Source: Macquaria australasica
Lineage: Eukaryota > Chordata > Actinopteri > Centrarchiformes > Percichthyidae
DNA length: 64,000 nucleotides
Assembly (NCBI GenBank): GCA_005408345.1
Contig: SEMN01000456.1
Coordinates: 361,153-425,152, forward strand
Reading direction: 5' to 3'
Shown here: positions 12,701 to 26,900 of the stretch, piece after piece
Numbering within the stretch: position 1 is the first letter of the stretch
Layout of the letters: every line of letters begins with the position of its first letter
Notes under the pieces: generated by a model
The model's database searches: none
What the model saw: the letters and a program-made list of their open reading frames with translations, nothing else
What the model was told of the DNA's origin: nothing
Translations under genes and position numbers: made by a program

Positions 12701-15700
12701 AACATTGTGAGTATAGATCATTCTTTTCACTCTTTTCATTTTCTGGGATCCCCGAAGAACCCCTGGAAGTCTCCAGAACCCACTTTAAAAACCACTATGA
12801 TTAATACATGGTAGAAATTCCCTGCCAGAGATGTGTTATTAAATGGATGATGGGGTGTGATGGCTTCATCACCTCTTCAACAACCCCTCTTCCTCTTGTC
12901 TGTCTCAGCTGGCTACTTCAGGATCGATCAGTGTATTTTTAGATCAGGCAGTTTGTTTTGGTGGCAGTTTTCTCCCTCCCCTTCTCTTGGTCGCTGTCTG
13001 TCTCTCTCTTAACACTCGCTGTGTTTAAATGCACTTAGCTAACCCAGCTATTGTCAGCTTTCTGCAGTAATCTCATTTCTTCAACATCATATTAACCAGA
13101 AACCTGGTTTCCCTAATCAGGTTAAGGGATTACGATAAATCTTGTTAGACTTTGCTGGAGGAACCTGATTGTATACACTTTACTAGGTTTCTTATGGGAT
13201 TATTACATGTGTGCATGTGCATGACAGACACTCCACATAGGGAAAGTATCGTGTATGTGGCAGCACTGCAGCAGGTGAAAGGGAAGATCTGTACTCTTTG
13301 TAATGCATCCTTGTTTTCCAAATAATGTAATCCAAAATCCATCTGAAAGTGAAATTGATAGGTCTAAATAGGTCAGTTTCCTCTGCTGAACTGTTGTTTT
13401 TTTTTCATTTAGACACATTCTCACATTTAAAGAAAAACTGTTCTCTATACAGCCTCTTCTCCAAGTGCTCTGTCAGTCTTACCAGCTGCATATAAACACA
13501 GCTTTTACAGTAACTAGGTTATTGAAAAGTGCATGTAAAAGCCTTTCTCAGATTTCCTGTATTTGTAGGATTTCTTCCACTAGCCTGGTTTCCTGTGTGC
13601 ATGTGAGCATAGTTGTCTCTATCACACCTTGCAACTCAAATGCCTTTGGTGTTTTCCAGGTTTGTCGGTCGGATTACGGTGACTCAGCATGGAGAGGAGA
13701 TAGTCAGGTGAGACCAGATTTATCCAGCTGCTTTGACTAATAATTCAATGAATAATTATATGTGTGCTGGACAAGCTAAAGACACTGCTAAAGAGACATC
13801 CCCAATAAGATTGGATACATTGGATACATGGCCTTCTGATTAGTGTAAGGGCTGGCACCAAGGTCACAATCAGACAAAAAAAATGGGACAGTATTTGAGT
13901 GTGAAACATGGAAGCATGTCTGTGTGACTAGTTGTTCATGCAACGAGCAGGCTTTTAGCAGAGGGTTACAAAATGTTACATTTCTTACCACTGGTCTAAA
14001 GAGACTAAGCTGTTTCAGATATTTAATCAGCAGTGGGCTGCTATGCCACCAAAAGAAAAAAAAGTGGAAACTGATACATTACATATTCAGAAGATGTATG
14101 TGCCTCATAGACTGTGTTTTAGTTTATATCAATGTTCGACTGTGTCTTGTCTTTCTCTGTATTTATGTTGTTTTTGTTTGCTTGTATGTCAGACCGCTGG
14201 GTCCAGAGAATTTGCTGCTGCGAGGAGCCAGGTTGAAAAATACCAAAGAGATTTATGGTGAGTCAATACAGTAACAATAAAAAGAAAAGGTCCTGCAAAA
14301 GCAAAACCTCCACCTGAGAGGTAAGCAGCTGGGGGGGTAAATTATTTATTACAATGGGAAGCTTGCAGCTGAATTTAAAGAGAAAGTAAGACAAAATATA
14401 GCTGCACAAGAACAGGTTGCTTCTGAAATGCATGCAGTGGATATCGGAAGCGCAATAGAGAGGTGACCCAGCCTCGTCGCAGCTGTGACACAAAGAAGCC
14501 AAGCTCAAAGGACATTATAGGTAGAACAGGCCACTCTGGCTGATTGCGTTAACTTAAAGCTAAATCTTAAAAGGGTTTTACAGCAATGCCCAATGCTTCA
14601 CTAGTGTGTCTGTGTATACTGTTGTAATTGTTTGGCTTGAACAACCAGAGCCAATGATCTACCATAGACACATGGATAATATTGGTGTCTTAGTTCTCAT
14701 AAATTCATGCACAAGTCATGTAATACTGTGCTGTTGCAGGTGTGGCAGTTTACACAGGGATGGAGTCCAAGATGGCCCTCAACTATAAGTGCAAGTCCCA
14801 GAAACGCTCTGCAGTGGAGAAGTGAGCACTTTCTTTTGTCTCCTAGACTAAACAAAATACTGCTGTTTTAGGAGATGCTTAGTTTAACGCTAAACTTTAA
14901 AATACTTCCCTGTGTCAGGTCCATGAATACCTTCTTAATCATCTACCTGGGCATCCTGCTGTTCGAGGCCATCCTAAGCACCATCCTGAAGTATGCCTGG
15001 CAGGCTGAGGACAAATGGGACGAGCCTTTCTACAACCAAAAGACCGAACAAGAGAGAAACAGCAGTCCGGTGAGTGCGTTCTTATTGATTTGTTTTTGTA
15101 AGTAGTGCATGCTATCAGCCTTACAGATAAGATGAGCTAAGATAAGTTGACATTCAACTTCCTTCAACTTTCGTCTCCTCCCAAAATAATAAATAATTTC
15201 TCTCTACTGCAGATATAAATTAATAGATGGAGTCCACACTTGAATCCACACATGTACACACAGTCCAAGGAAGCTGGTATGGTGGTTTTAGTCTCTCTAG
15301 ATTTTGTGACAAGGCATAAGAGAGAAAGTGCCTCTCACGGGTCCAGTCTGCAGGCCTATCAGCCTACCTGCCAACATTAATCAGTCAGAGAGAACAGCAG
15401 CCTCTATGTATTGAGACAGAGGGGGAAAATCGCTCCCCTTCTCCCTGGAGACAGAGATAGGAATACCAGCAACAAATGAATGGCTGTGTTTTTAGATTTA
15501 GTATAACAGGTGCTCCAGAAAAACTCAGGCCCTGTTACAGTGTATACCCTTTACCAATGACTGCATGTCTCCACATCAAAGCGATCTCCTCTCTCCAGGG
15601 AATCTACCGGACCTTTAAAAGTCTGAAAATGTTCTAAATTGAAGGCCAAAAGATTACAATAGCCAAATCCAAAAATGATAACTGCTAAAAAATATATATA

Positions 15701-18700
15701 TAGTATTTGTACTATTCCATGACAGGTACAGTATTTTTGTTGCATGTTCTGCCTGCAGAAATTGGCTAATTTTCTAAGTTTCATTTCTTCATTTTGTTTA
15801 CTAAGTTAGTCAGAGCTCAATTCCAGGTCTAACATCTCATAAACTTATCTTTTGTGTAGCTGCTGATACTCTGTGTCTCAGTCTGTGGTCCTCTGTCATT
15901 CTCCTTTCCTGTCACATAAAGTAATTAACTCCTTAATGGGAATGAATTACCCTGCCTGCTTTGATTTAGAAGGATCAGTGCTGAAGCACCATCAGTCTGT
16001 GTGACTTAGATGTGTATTAAGCAAATGTATTTTACGATCTTAATCTTTCCTTTCTTAAATGATGATGCATTAGAAAGGCTGAATGGTAACTGCAAAATGT
16101 GACAAAATGTCCCCAATTGTTCAAAATAATTTTGTGCAGGCTTGCAGCAAAAAAAATCCTCAAACAAAAATGTAATTGTTTCATGTATCATTTCAATACA
16201 TTTTTACTTAATTTTTTTCAGGCATTTTTAGTTCTCTACAAATTTCCTTTATTTTTATGTTTTGTACCCATCATCATCATCATCATCATCTTCCTCCTCC
16301 TCCTCCTCAGTTTTTTTTTTATTCTCTTTCACGCACTCTCCCATCTTGCTTCCAACAATAATTCACACTTGTTACCCTAAAGTTTAGCTTATGTTGGTTT
16401 ATCTTCCTATCTTGTTTCAGTACTCATTTTTGTCCTCATTGTGTTGCATCTCATTTTAATAAAATGTGCTCTCGTCCTTCTTTAGATCTTGAAGTTCATC
16501 TCAGACTTCCTGGCATTCCTGGTCCTCTATAACTTCATCATCCCCATCTCGCTCTATGTTACTGTGGAGATGCAGAAGTTTCTGGGCTCCTTTTTTATTG
16601 GCTGGGATTTGGACCTTTACCACGAGGAGAGTGACCAGAAGGCTCAGGTCAACACCTCTGACCTCAATGAGGAGCTGGGACAGGTATGAAATAGAAGTGC
16701 AGGAACACACACATAGCAAGGGAGTGAAGATGCATGCATATACATACACTCACATATGCATACACGAAACATATACATGAATATGTTTGACCGAAAAGAG
16801 TCTTCCAGTCAGAGATTATGTAGTATGTGTAACATAATGTACATTGTATTGCAATAAATATAAGTATTTAGGTACATATTTAACACATAACATTTCATTC
16901 TAATAGGATGAAAGTGAACTTAAATTTTGCCTCGCCTTTCGTACTTATGTGTGTGTGTTTCTGTTTCCTAGGTGGAGTATGTGTTTACAGATAAGACGGG
17001 TACGCTAACAGAAAACGAGATGCAGTTCCGTGAGTGTTCAATTAACGGAACCAAGTACCGGGAAGTTAATGGAAAACTGGTACCAGAGGGAATGACTGAC
17101 GATTCACCAGATGGTTCTACGCCTCACCTGGTAACCATAACATATTAACAAATTAATCTCAAATGTTAGGGGTTTCTTTTTGCCTCAGGCCATTCATGTA
17201 ATCAACAATAAATTATTGCTACAGCTAGAGGTTGCTCTTTGCAAATGAAGTGACTCTGGTTCCTATCTCCCATATGTTTACAATGACATACAATATGTCA
17301 CTGTATAGAATAAGAATTGATGGTGTTTCTTCCTCTCTCATCCTTCCCTGCTGTCTCTCCATCCAGATTGGTGAAGAATTGTTATTTCTCAAGGCGGTGT
17401 CATTGTGTCACACGGTTCAGATCAGCTACGACCAGCCAGACTGCCTGGTTGGGGGAGGAGACCCATTCTCCCATGCAAACGGTTTCTCTTCCAATCAAAT
17501 GGAATACTACGCCTCTTCACCGGATGAGAAAGCTTTAGTCGAGGCAACAAAGAGGTAAGGTTACATTAGAGCTTCTTCAAGAGACTCCTCCTCCTCTGTA
17601 AATTTCAAATGCATAACTGATTCGAGCAAAGGTGCTCCAGCTGTTTCCACCAACCATCACCAATAAAACAGTTGCGGACAAACCCATTTGGCACATGCCT
17701 TACATACTTAGGAGCTGCTCTATGACCATTGAAAATCTGAATGGAACCTTGAAATACAGTAGTCTGTGAACGTTTAGGTTGAGAGAAAGAAATAGGGAAA
17801 GAAGTGTTTGAGATTGCATGGGTATGTGATGTGTGTTACAACTCAGGAAATGTGTAAATTCCAGTCTGTACTTCATTGCGTGGTGGCCCCAATGATGCAA
17901 GAAAACAAAACTTGTGATAGCTATTAGTTATATGTGATGGACAGTTTTTTGAGTCTTTTGAGGCTGCTGTAGGTTTAAGAGAAGAGCTTGAGCTTTAGTT
18001 TAACCAAAAAGCACTGGATGTAATGTGTACGCCATTTCTTGACCATTGAACTGATGAATGCTGCCAGTGAATCCTGGCTGTTGACGTGTTAAATTCTACT
18101 TACCGTACTACCTGTTCTGACTTTGTCAGCTGCTGAGGGACATTGAAATTCTAAATACTTATAGAGGTTGGACTGCAGGCCAGATAGACAGTAGCACGTT
18201 TTAGTACTAGCTTGTTGTTCATTTTATTGTCACAGAAATATAGCACAGGCAACAATTTAATGTCCAGGGAGTGGTAGAAAACCCTGAAGCACGTCTGTGT
18301 GGAAAATGACTGAAAAGGGGAAAACCCATTAATAGAAAGTGACCAGATTCTACTATACACTTTTGATAAAGGGTAGCTAAGGAAGCTGAAGTTATAAAAC
18401 TCTTCCAGTTCTACAAGAAGACAATGGAGAATTAACAATTAAGAAATGTGGCTGTGTAGCGTAGCGCCCATCTAAATTGTCAGACTGTGTTGTTTTACAC
18501 AACTTTCAGGATTCGTGATGCATGAATCAGTGGTCCTGGCCAATGTAGTTTTCACGCCATAAAATTCAATTATGTCGAGCAGTGAGGGGCTGCACCCATG
18601 ACCCAGTGCCTCCGTGCTCCATTGAGCCTCAGACAGTGTATCTGTGTTGATTTAAACCGAGAGGAGACACAGTTGGTACCCTAACCTCAATCATCACTGC

Positions 18701-21700
18701 TAAATATAACTCAGTTAATGTTACAATACCATTAAAAACATAACCTCAACCTAAACTCTTAACCATCACTGTACATTGATTGCAAAGGGCCACTGTAATT
18801 AAAGGTAATTGTATTTCTTACGGAAATGTGACACCATTTGTCAGATTACACAAAACAGTCAGCTGGTCATTTCGACCCGCTGATTTTTTTATGTTTTCGC
18901 TGTTTCATCAATACCAGAAATTCAACTGTAGCAAGTAACTCACTATCACTATCCTCATTAATGCTACAAATTATATCCAGCTACAAATACAGCCTGAAAA
19001 GCTGGCAGTTAGTACGGAAGTGCATGGAAACGATACCTTCAAAACCTTCCAAACTCCAAACTGGATTTTCACCCAGTATTTAAGGTCAAAATGTCCACTC
19101 TCCGAAGAATTCTAGTTTTAACGGTTGTCTTTTTTTCCTCAGGATTGGAGTGGCTTTCACTGGCAGCAGTGGAGATACCATGGAGATCAAAACATTTGGC
19201 AAGTCAGAGAGGTACGTCTAACCCTGCGCATCTCTTAAATGACAAATGCCCATGCAATAAAACCATGCCATCATATGGTTGTTTAAGCTACCTGTGAAAA
19301 AGAAATGGTCACGTCTGTCCCGTGAGTCCAAAATTAGATTAACATGAGTGTCTCTGTTTGCTCTCTCAGATATAAACTGCTCCATGTATTAGAGTTTGAT
19401 GCTAACCGCAGGAGGATGAGCGTCATACTGCAGACGCCCTCAGGTAACTCCACCTTAAACTAAACAGTATTTTTTCTTTTTAGCATTATTGACAAAATAT
19501 TGACTGCAGCAACTAACAATGGAAGCTTGACAAAGGCAATTTGATCATATGGTTAAACAGAAGGCTGGAGATTAAAAAAACATGATAGGAAAATTATAAA
19601 AGCTAACAAAAGAGATAAATGCAATTAAAATGGTTTGAGAGAGTGGCGATAAATGTTTGAATGTGAGTTAATTCTGTATACAAATGTACAGTTTTTCATT
19701 GTATTCATAGTTTTTTCACAAAGTATATTTAATATTTATTTCTGTCAATCTTTACACCTTCATCTTGCTGTCTTGACTTTCAAGGAGGCAACATGCTGTT
19801 CACCAAGGGCGCAGAGTCGGCCATCTTGCCTTTCGCTACCAGTGGTGAGATAGAAAAGACGAGACTGCACGTTGACGAGTTTGCCTTGGTGAGAAATACA
19901 TTTTTTTTAAGCAAAAATTCTGAAATGTATGTGTTGTCTCAGTAGGGTCTCCATCAGCTTGTACTATCACCGTGATATTACCCATCTGTTCAGTGGGTAG
20001 TGCAGAAAATACAATTTTGTGCAGACAATCTGGAGTCAAAGGAGTTATGCTGATATGTTCCCTACACTTGACCAACAGTAATATCTTACTCTTTTAGATT
20101 AAATGTACTTTATTTTGTGGTGAGTCACAAACTACCTGTGACACAGTCTGTTGAGAAAATATGACAATAAATATTCATCTTTTCCCCATACCGAGGTGGG
20201 TAGACAAGCAGATGTTGCCCATCCTTTGAGACACATTGAATAAACTTAATATATACCACACTGGCCACTTCAGAGAATTTCTTCACAGAAAAATTCCTCT
20301 TCAACCTTATAATGAAACCTTCAAATATCTGACTCTGAAATGCCTCTTGATCCATATGTTCACAATGTGTCTCTGTGTGCGCAGGCCTGGTATTTCCCGG
20401 CGTTGTAGTGATTACTTTTGGCTCTGTCGCTCTCTGTTCCCATTAGACTGTAAATTCTTCACCACAACAGCCACATACACACACAAACACACACACACAC
20501 ATCCAGCCTCCACACATGTCATCGGACATCAGTGATCTGGACTGGGTTGATTTGTGGTCGTCTACCCCTCAGGCTGGTTCCGTGATTTAAAGCCAAGCTT
20601 TGATAATTTGTTTTTCTGTTCTTTCTTTCTCTACTTCTCTTCGTCTCCCTTTCCTTCCTTCTTCTCCTGTATACATTTTGACTTTCTCACATTTACCCTT
20701 CCTCTCTATACAAACTTATCCTTTCACTTGTAACATTTATCATTTTTATTATTTTCTTCCTTTCTTTCTTATGTTCGCCTCTCTTCTTTTCGTTTCATTT
20801 TTCTCATATTCTGACTCATTTCTCCTGTTTTTTTCTCTACCCATCACCCAACCTCCTCCTCCCATTGTAGAAAGGTTTACGGACCTTGGTGGTAGCATGT
20901 CGCCACTTCAGCCCAGAGGAGTACATTGATGTGGACAGGCGTCTGAACGCTGCTCGCACCGCGCTGCAGCAGAGGGAGGAGAGACTGCAGGAGGCCTTCA
21001 GCTACATCGAGAGAGACCTGCAGCTGCTGGGAGCTACGGGGGTTGAGGACAAGTATGGAGACTAACTAATAAATAGGAATATATTTGTGTTGTCCCTCCT
21101 GAAAACCAGTTCTCATCCCCTAATGCATATGTCTGTGATTTATAAGTCTTTCACTTCAAGAAGAATTCTTGTCAGTTTATCAGTACATTCCAAACAGAAA
21201 GCAGTAGCACAATGTAGTGTTTGCTATTATAGTTGAGTATGTACAATGTATATTAACTGATGCATAAATAGGAAGAAGTTGATTCTGAATCAAGAGTTGC
21301 TGGCTTAATTTAAAGCCCCTGAATGGAATAGGTGTCATCCGAAAGCCATTTCAACTGCCCAATTACAATGATATTCAACATACAGTATGATGTAAAATTA
21401 TGTAACACATATGTTTTGGGTTTTTTTTATCATGTGTTGCCGCTGGCAGTGAGTAAATAACATATAGTTCCTGTTTGGATAAAACATGTTTTATTTCTGC
21501 ATGGTTAGCTTTAACAACAATCTATGTAATGTGGTACTAGATTACGTTTTACTGCCTCCTGTGCATTTTTAGCCATGCTAGTGGCATGGCTGTATGGATG
21601 GGCAGACAATTGGTCAGTCCACCACAAAATATATCTCAACAACTATTGGATGGATAGTCATGAAATTTGCTATAGACATTCATTGTAACCAGAGGATTAA

Positions 21701-23380
21701 CCTACTGACCTTGATGATCTCCTGACTTTTCGGTTTTTAGTGAAATGTCTTGACAGCTATTGGATTGATTGCTATGAAACTTGGTACAGACAGTCAAGGT
21801 GCCCAGAAGATGAATCTTAATGACTTTGGTAATCCTAAAATCACCTAGTGCCATTCTCAGTTCAAATTTTTCTTGTTTGTTCATGACCAAACCTGAAAAA
21901 CTAATGACATCATGAGCTTGAGAAGTAAAGCATACATTATGTTACAGTAAATAAGTGTTAAAGCTATGTGAATTAAAAATAGTTTGACATCAAAGAAAAA
22001 ACTGGGGTATTATAAAACAGTGAGAAACACAGTGGGTGGGAGAATCTCCAACAAACAATGTACAGTCAGCCAAAAGATAGACGTCACCTCACTGAGCCTC
22101 TCTTAAAATTAATGTTGATATTATGTGTGTTTGCATCTGCTCAACATCTGCTCCTCACATAAGCCCCTCACTTCTCTCTCTCTCTCTCTGTCTCTCTCTC
22201 TCTCTCTACTGCTCTGTTTCTGTATCTGGAATGAATTCCTCCTCAGGCACACATGGTCACAATCAAAGAATCTCCTCCTTTATGGAAGACGAGACTAAAA
22301 TTTCCCTCTGTTTTGAGTCTAATATGAATAGTGTGAAATGCTGATACCATGGTAATATTAGATCATATTCATTGTCTATTAACCTCTTTAGCAATATTAA
22401 CTGTGGTCAGAAATAGGATAAATATTCTAAAAAAAAAAAAAAATCAGTGCTGCCCATTTTCACCCTCCTCCTCTCATCAGACATGGATAACATAACGGCA
22501 ACCATGGACACAAAGAGCCTTTAGTTTCATGTGTTGCTGTTGAAGCAGTCTGTTCAAACTACGACTACCTATTTCTCTAACCATAATAAAATGTATGAGT
22601 TTTGCTTGTGTGTTTTGAAGCAGGTTAGTCGATACTTACAGGCTTTACCTGCCTGATAAAAGGAGCTTTAAGAAATGTGGAGTTATTGCCAGTCCCTAAA
22701 TAGGTTTATTGAATTATGGACACTCTAGTTTCTACTTCTTTAGGTTTATGTTACTTGGGGATTTACCTAATGTAATTAAAAATAGGAATCACTGGAAGCT
22801 TTGCATATACAGTACATGTAACACAAGTAAATGGCATATATTCTTTCTCTCCCTTGTCTCTCTTAGACTCCAAGACAAAGTCCAGGAGACCATTGAGGCT
22901 CTGCGGCTGGCGGGGATCAAAGTATGGGTGCTGACAGGGGACAAACACGAGACGGCGGTCAGCGTCAGCCTGTCCTGTGGCCACTTCCACAGAACCATGA
23001 ACGTCCTGGAGCTTCTGCAACAACGCTCTGATAACGAGTGTGCTGAGCAGCTCCGCATACTGGCCCGGAGGTGAGTGCATGTGTGATTCTACTTTTAACA
23101 CATAAAATCTGATATGGCATTAATTGGTAGTGGTTCTTTCCATTCTTCTCCTTATCCATCTTCTCTCATATTCTGTTCTTTTCTGACTCTTTCTCTCCGT
23201 TTTCTTTTCCAGGATAAAGGAGGACCATGTCATACAGCACGGATTAGTCGTGGACGGGGCCAGTCTGTCTTTAGCGTTGAGGGAGCACGAGAAGCTCTTT
23301 ATGGAAGTGTGTAAAAACTGTTCAGCTGTGCTGTGCTGCCGCATGGCCCCACTGCAGAAAGCTAAGGTACCAGTCCTCTG

Positions 23381-23428
<48 letters not shown>

Positions 23429-23847
23429 ACCCACCCAGATACATTACCCTCATTTTTAAAATGACTAAATGGACGGTCCCACCATCATTTCAGTGGTGAC
23501 AATTTCCTTTTTGAGTGTTAAACAATTTCTAAAATAAGCTGAAATAGGGAGTTACTGTGTTAATAATATAAAGCTCTTATATTTATGCTGTTTTTGCTCA
23601 TGGCGTGTTCATGTGATGGATCTTCACAAAACGTACTTAAACTCAGTCCAGATGTCAATGTGACTTTGTTCTGTCCAGGTGGTGCGTCTTTTAAAAACAT
23701 CCCCAGAGAAACCCATCACCCTAGCTATTGGGGATGGAGCCAATGATGTCAGTATGATACAGGAAGCTCACGTGGGCATAGGTAAACACTCACCCCACAC
23801 ACACACGCGCACACACAATATGGTTTATAGTCTTACATTTTATTCTG

Positions 23848-23946
<99 letters not shown>

Positions 23947-26900
23947 CGCGCGTGTGTGCATCTCCAGGTATCATGGGGAAGGAGGGTCGTCAGGCCGTGA
24001 GAAACAGTGACTATGCAATTGCCAGGTTTAAGTTCCTGGCTAAACTACTGCTGGTCCACGGTCACTTCTACTACATTCGAATAGCTACGCTTGTACAGTA
24101 CTTTTTCTACAAGGTAAGACTTGGCTATGATTACAACACTTTTTTAAACTTTATCTGCACAGGCTTTTATGAATAGCTGACTCATCTTAATTTAAATGCA
24201 TTCCCTGAGCAGAATAAGTCTTTAGGAGCTCAACGGGTTTTCAGTGATACACTATACTTATTTTGAGCTTCTGCCTTTTTGGAATCTCCCTGTCGCACAT
24301 TCACTTATGGAATACATTCTAAATTACGGAAATGGGATTTTACATCAGCTGTGATCAAGACTGTGTTCGGCCATGTCTCCTTTCACTGCAATGTTTTTAA
24401 TGTTTCTTTCCTTCACTCTGTCTTTTCTAGAATGTGTGTTTTATCACGCCCCAGTTTTTATACCAGTTCTTCTGTCTGTTTTCACAACAAGTAAGTCTCT
24501 TTATCTCTCCATCCCTCCACTCCCTCATATGTCATTGTAGATTTGTTGTTTTGTGGTTTTAATGTTACACAGTCTGTCATTTACTTCATAGAATGCATTG
24601 TGAAATGTACTGAAGGTTTCTTTCCAAAACTCATCTTGGGATTAGGCAGTTTGATTAACATTTATAAGTTTCAACAGGCAAGAACTTCATTGAGATTTAA
24701 TCATGACTTTTATTTAATGCTTGGAGTCATTAAAGGTTGCTGTAACATTTAAACTGGATTGCACATTTTGCCTTTAAACTCATCAAATATTTAAGCAGCA
24801 TAGCTTTAGAACTTACATTAAATGATTTATCAAACTATTATTAAAGCATTTAGCCTGTTACTAAAGCTTTAGTCTGTTGTTAAGGTTATTACTTTGGACC
24901 ACTTTAATCTTAGATGAAAATGATATCAGCCCTAAGAAATGATTTGTAAGATATTAGACTGTATACAGTGTAGAGATACAGAGGGAGGCTATGCCACTTT
25001 ACAACCTGTAATATGTCTATAATAGACGATAAGATAAGCCTTTATTGATCCCAAAAGGGGAAAATTCAGGTGCTGCAGCAGCACAAGGACAGAAACAAGT
25101 ACAGAAAAATGAAGAGCATGTTTACAATTACAAGCATATAAAATAAGAATATAAATAAAAATAGAAACTGTACAAGAGCAATTAATCTCAACATTACAAG
25201 GCAACTAATAGTGCAGTACCGTCTCAAGCAGAATTACATGGTGGTGTGTCTCATGTCACATTAGTTTACTGCCATTCTTTTCTTTTCTGCTTGTGTATCT
25301 GACACTCATTAAGCTCTCAGCCCATTTTGTTTAAGTTAGGTTAGGTGAGTCAGGTATATCAATTTAAGCTAATAGGTTGGTGTTAAGTGAAATGCCGTCT
25401 CTGTCCATCCCAGACTCTGTATGACAGTGTTTATCTGACACTGTACAACATCTGCTTCACCTCGCTGCCCATCCTGGTGTACAGTCTGTTTGAACAGCTG
25501 GTCCATCCACACGTACTGCAGAATAAACCTGGCCTATACAGGTAAGTTGACATGTACTCTGTTGGTGCGCACTATAGATTAGCATTCACTGTTTGTGGGA
25601 AGCTGCTTTGGTCAGTTTTCTGCCATAAATTCATAAACAAATATTTTTTAAGTAACTTTATTTTGTTTTATGCTACATACACCATCTACATGCACAATTT
25701 TGACTGCTGCTGTTTAGCAAAGATGGTTAGTAGGGATTTTTTTTTTCTAAACATTTTAAGTAAAATCAAGCAGTTTGAGTTTGTTGTCATTTGCATTTTA
25801 TTTGGTCTATAATTTATTTAAAAAAAATTCCTGAATCACTCTGTAAATGTCCAACTATTAACTTATTCATCACAGTGAAAAGTGCGCTTTGGTACAGTAC
25901 ATCCTCTAAGAAATAATAAAAACAAAAAATGTATGTATCCTACAGGGACATCAGCAAGAACTCTCTGCTGTCTTTCCGGACGTTCCTGTACTGGACCCTA
26001 TTGGGCTTCTGTCACGCCTTTGTCTTCTTCTTCGGATCCTACATACTGATGGGAGAAGACACCACACTTATGGGCAATGGACAGGTGTGTCCTTGGCTGT
26101 GTGTTTTGAGTGTGTATATGTGTACTGTATGTTTATACTCTATAGTAGAATCCCTAGAAAAGAAATGGCCCTGTTGAGAGGATTTTCCATATTAGGAAAA
26201 TGTTTCTTTAGGAAATGAATGGTAGGTTAGAAAGAAAAGCAAGACAATGAATGTGTGTGCATGAAATGAGTTATTTGTATTTATGGGGCTGGTTGTCTGC
26301 TGGTCTTTCTTCAATCACTCCTTCCATTAATCTTGCTCTCTTTTTTATCTGTCTCATCCTCATTCTGTCTTTTTGTTTAACTGTGTGTTTATCTCCATTA
26401 CTGTACCAGCATGTATGTCATTCACTTATTAATGAGTAAGTTTTAGTAATTTTACCTTTTCTTCTTATCATATCTTCTGTCTCTAGTCCTTCACCAAATC
26501 TCTTTCCTTCTCTTTTCTTTCCTGCTGTCTCTCTCTCTCTCTCTCTCTCTGTTTGAAGTTTGGTATTTCAGAAAGCACTCATTCTTATTGCTGGCTCGTC
26601 TTTTTCTTCTATCTTTTGTTGATTACTCTTTTTCCCTTCTGCCTTCACGCTGTGCATGTCTTCAGATCTTGCGAGCTAACAGGCAGCTGGTAAGAGTCTG
26701 CTCTACAGTTGAATGCATGTCTTCTCGGGGGGTTAATGAGAGGACTATCAGGATGATTCCTCAATATGTTTTTGTCTCGCTAATTATGATGTAGAAAAAG
26801 ATGATTTTTAATACTATGCTCTATAGTATATTTACATGTTGCCTATTTTTGTGTGCTATCCTGCACTATGCTGAATCACAAAACACAGATTTTGTTTTCC

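Noticed and set aside
20600..20929. 109-codon ORF rich in Phe, Leu and Ser
   Set aside because: Translated polypyrimidine tract upstream of exon 18 in the wrong frame.
22249..22344. Exon-like segment after a long CT tract in intron 18
   Set aside because: Acceptor present, but no donor in a compatible phase, and exons 18 and 19 already join cleanly in a conserved region.
25020..25235. Possible functional LINE
   Set aside because: Only a short tail-like fragment; no reverse transcriptase or endonuclease frame in the window.
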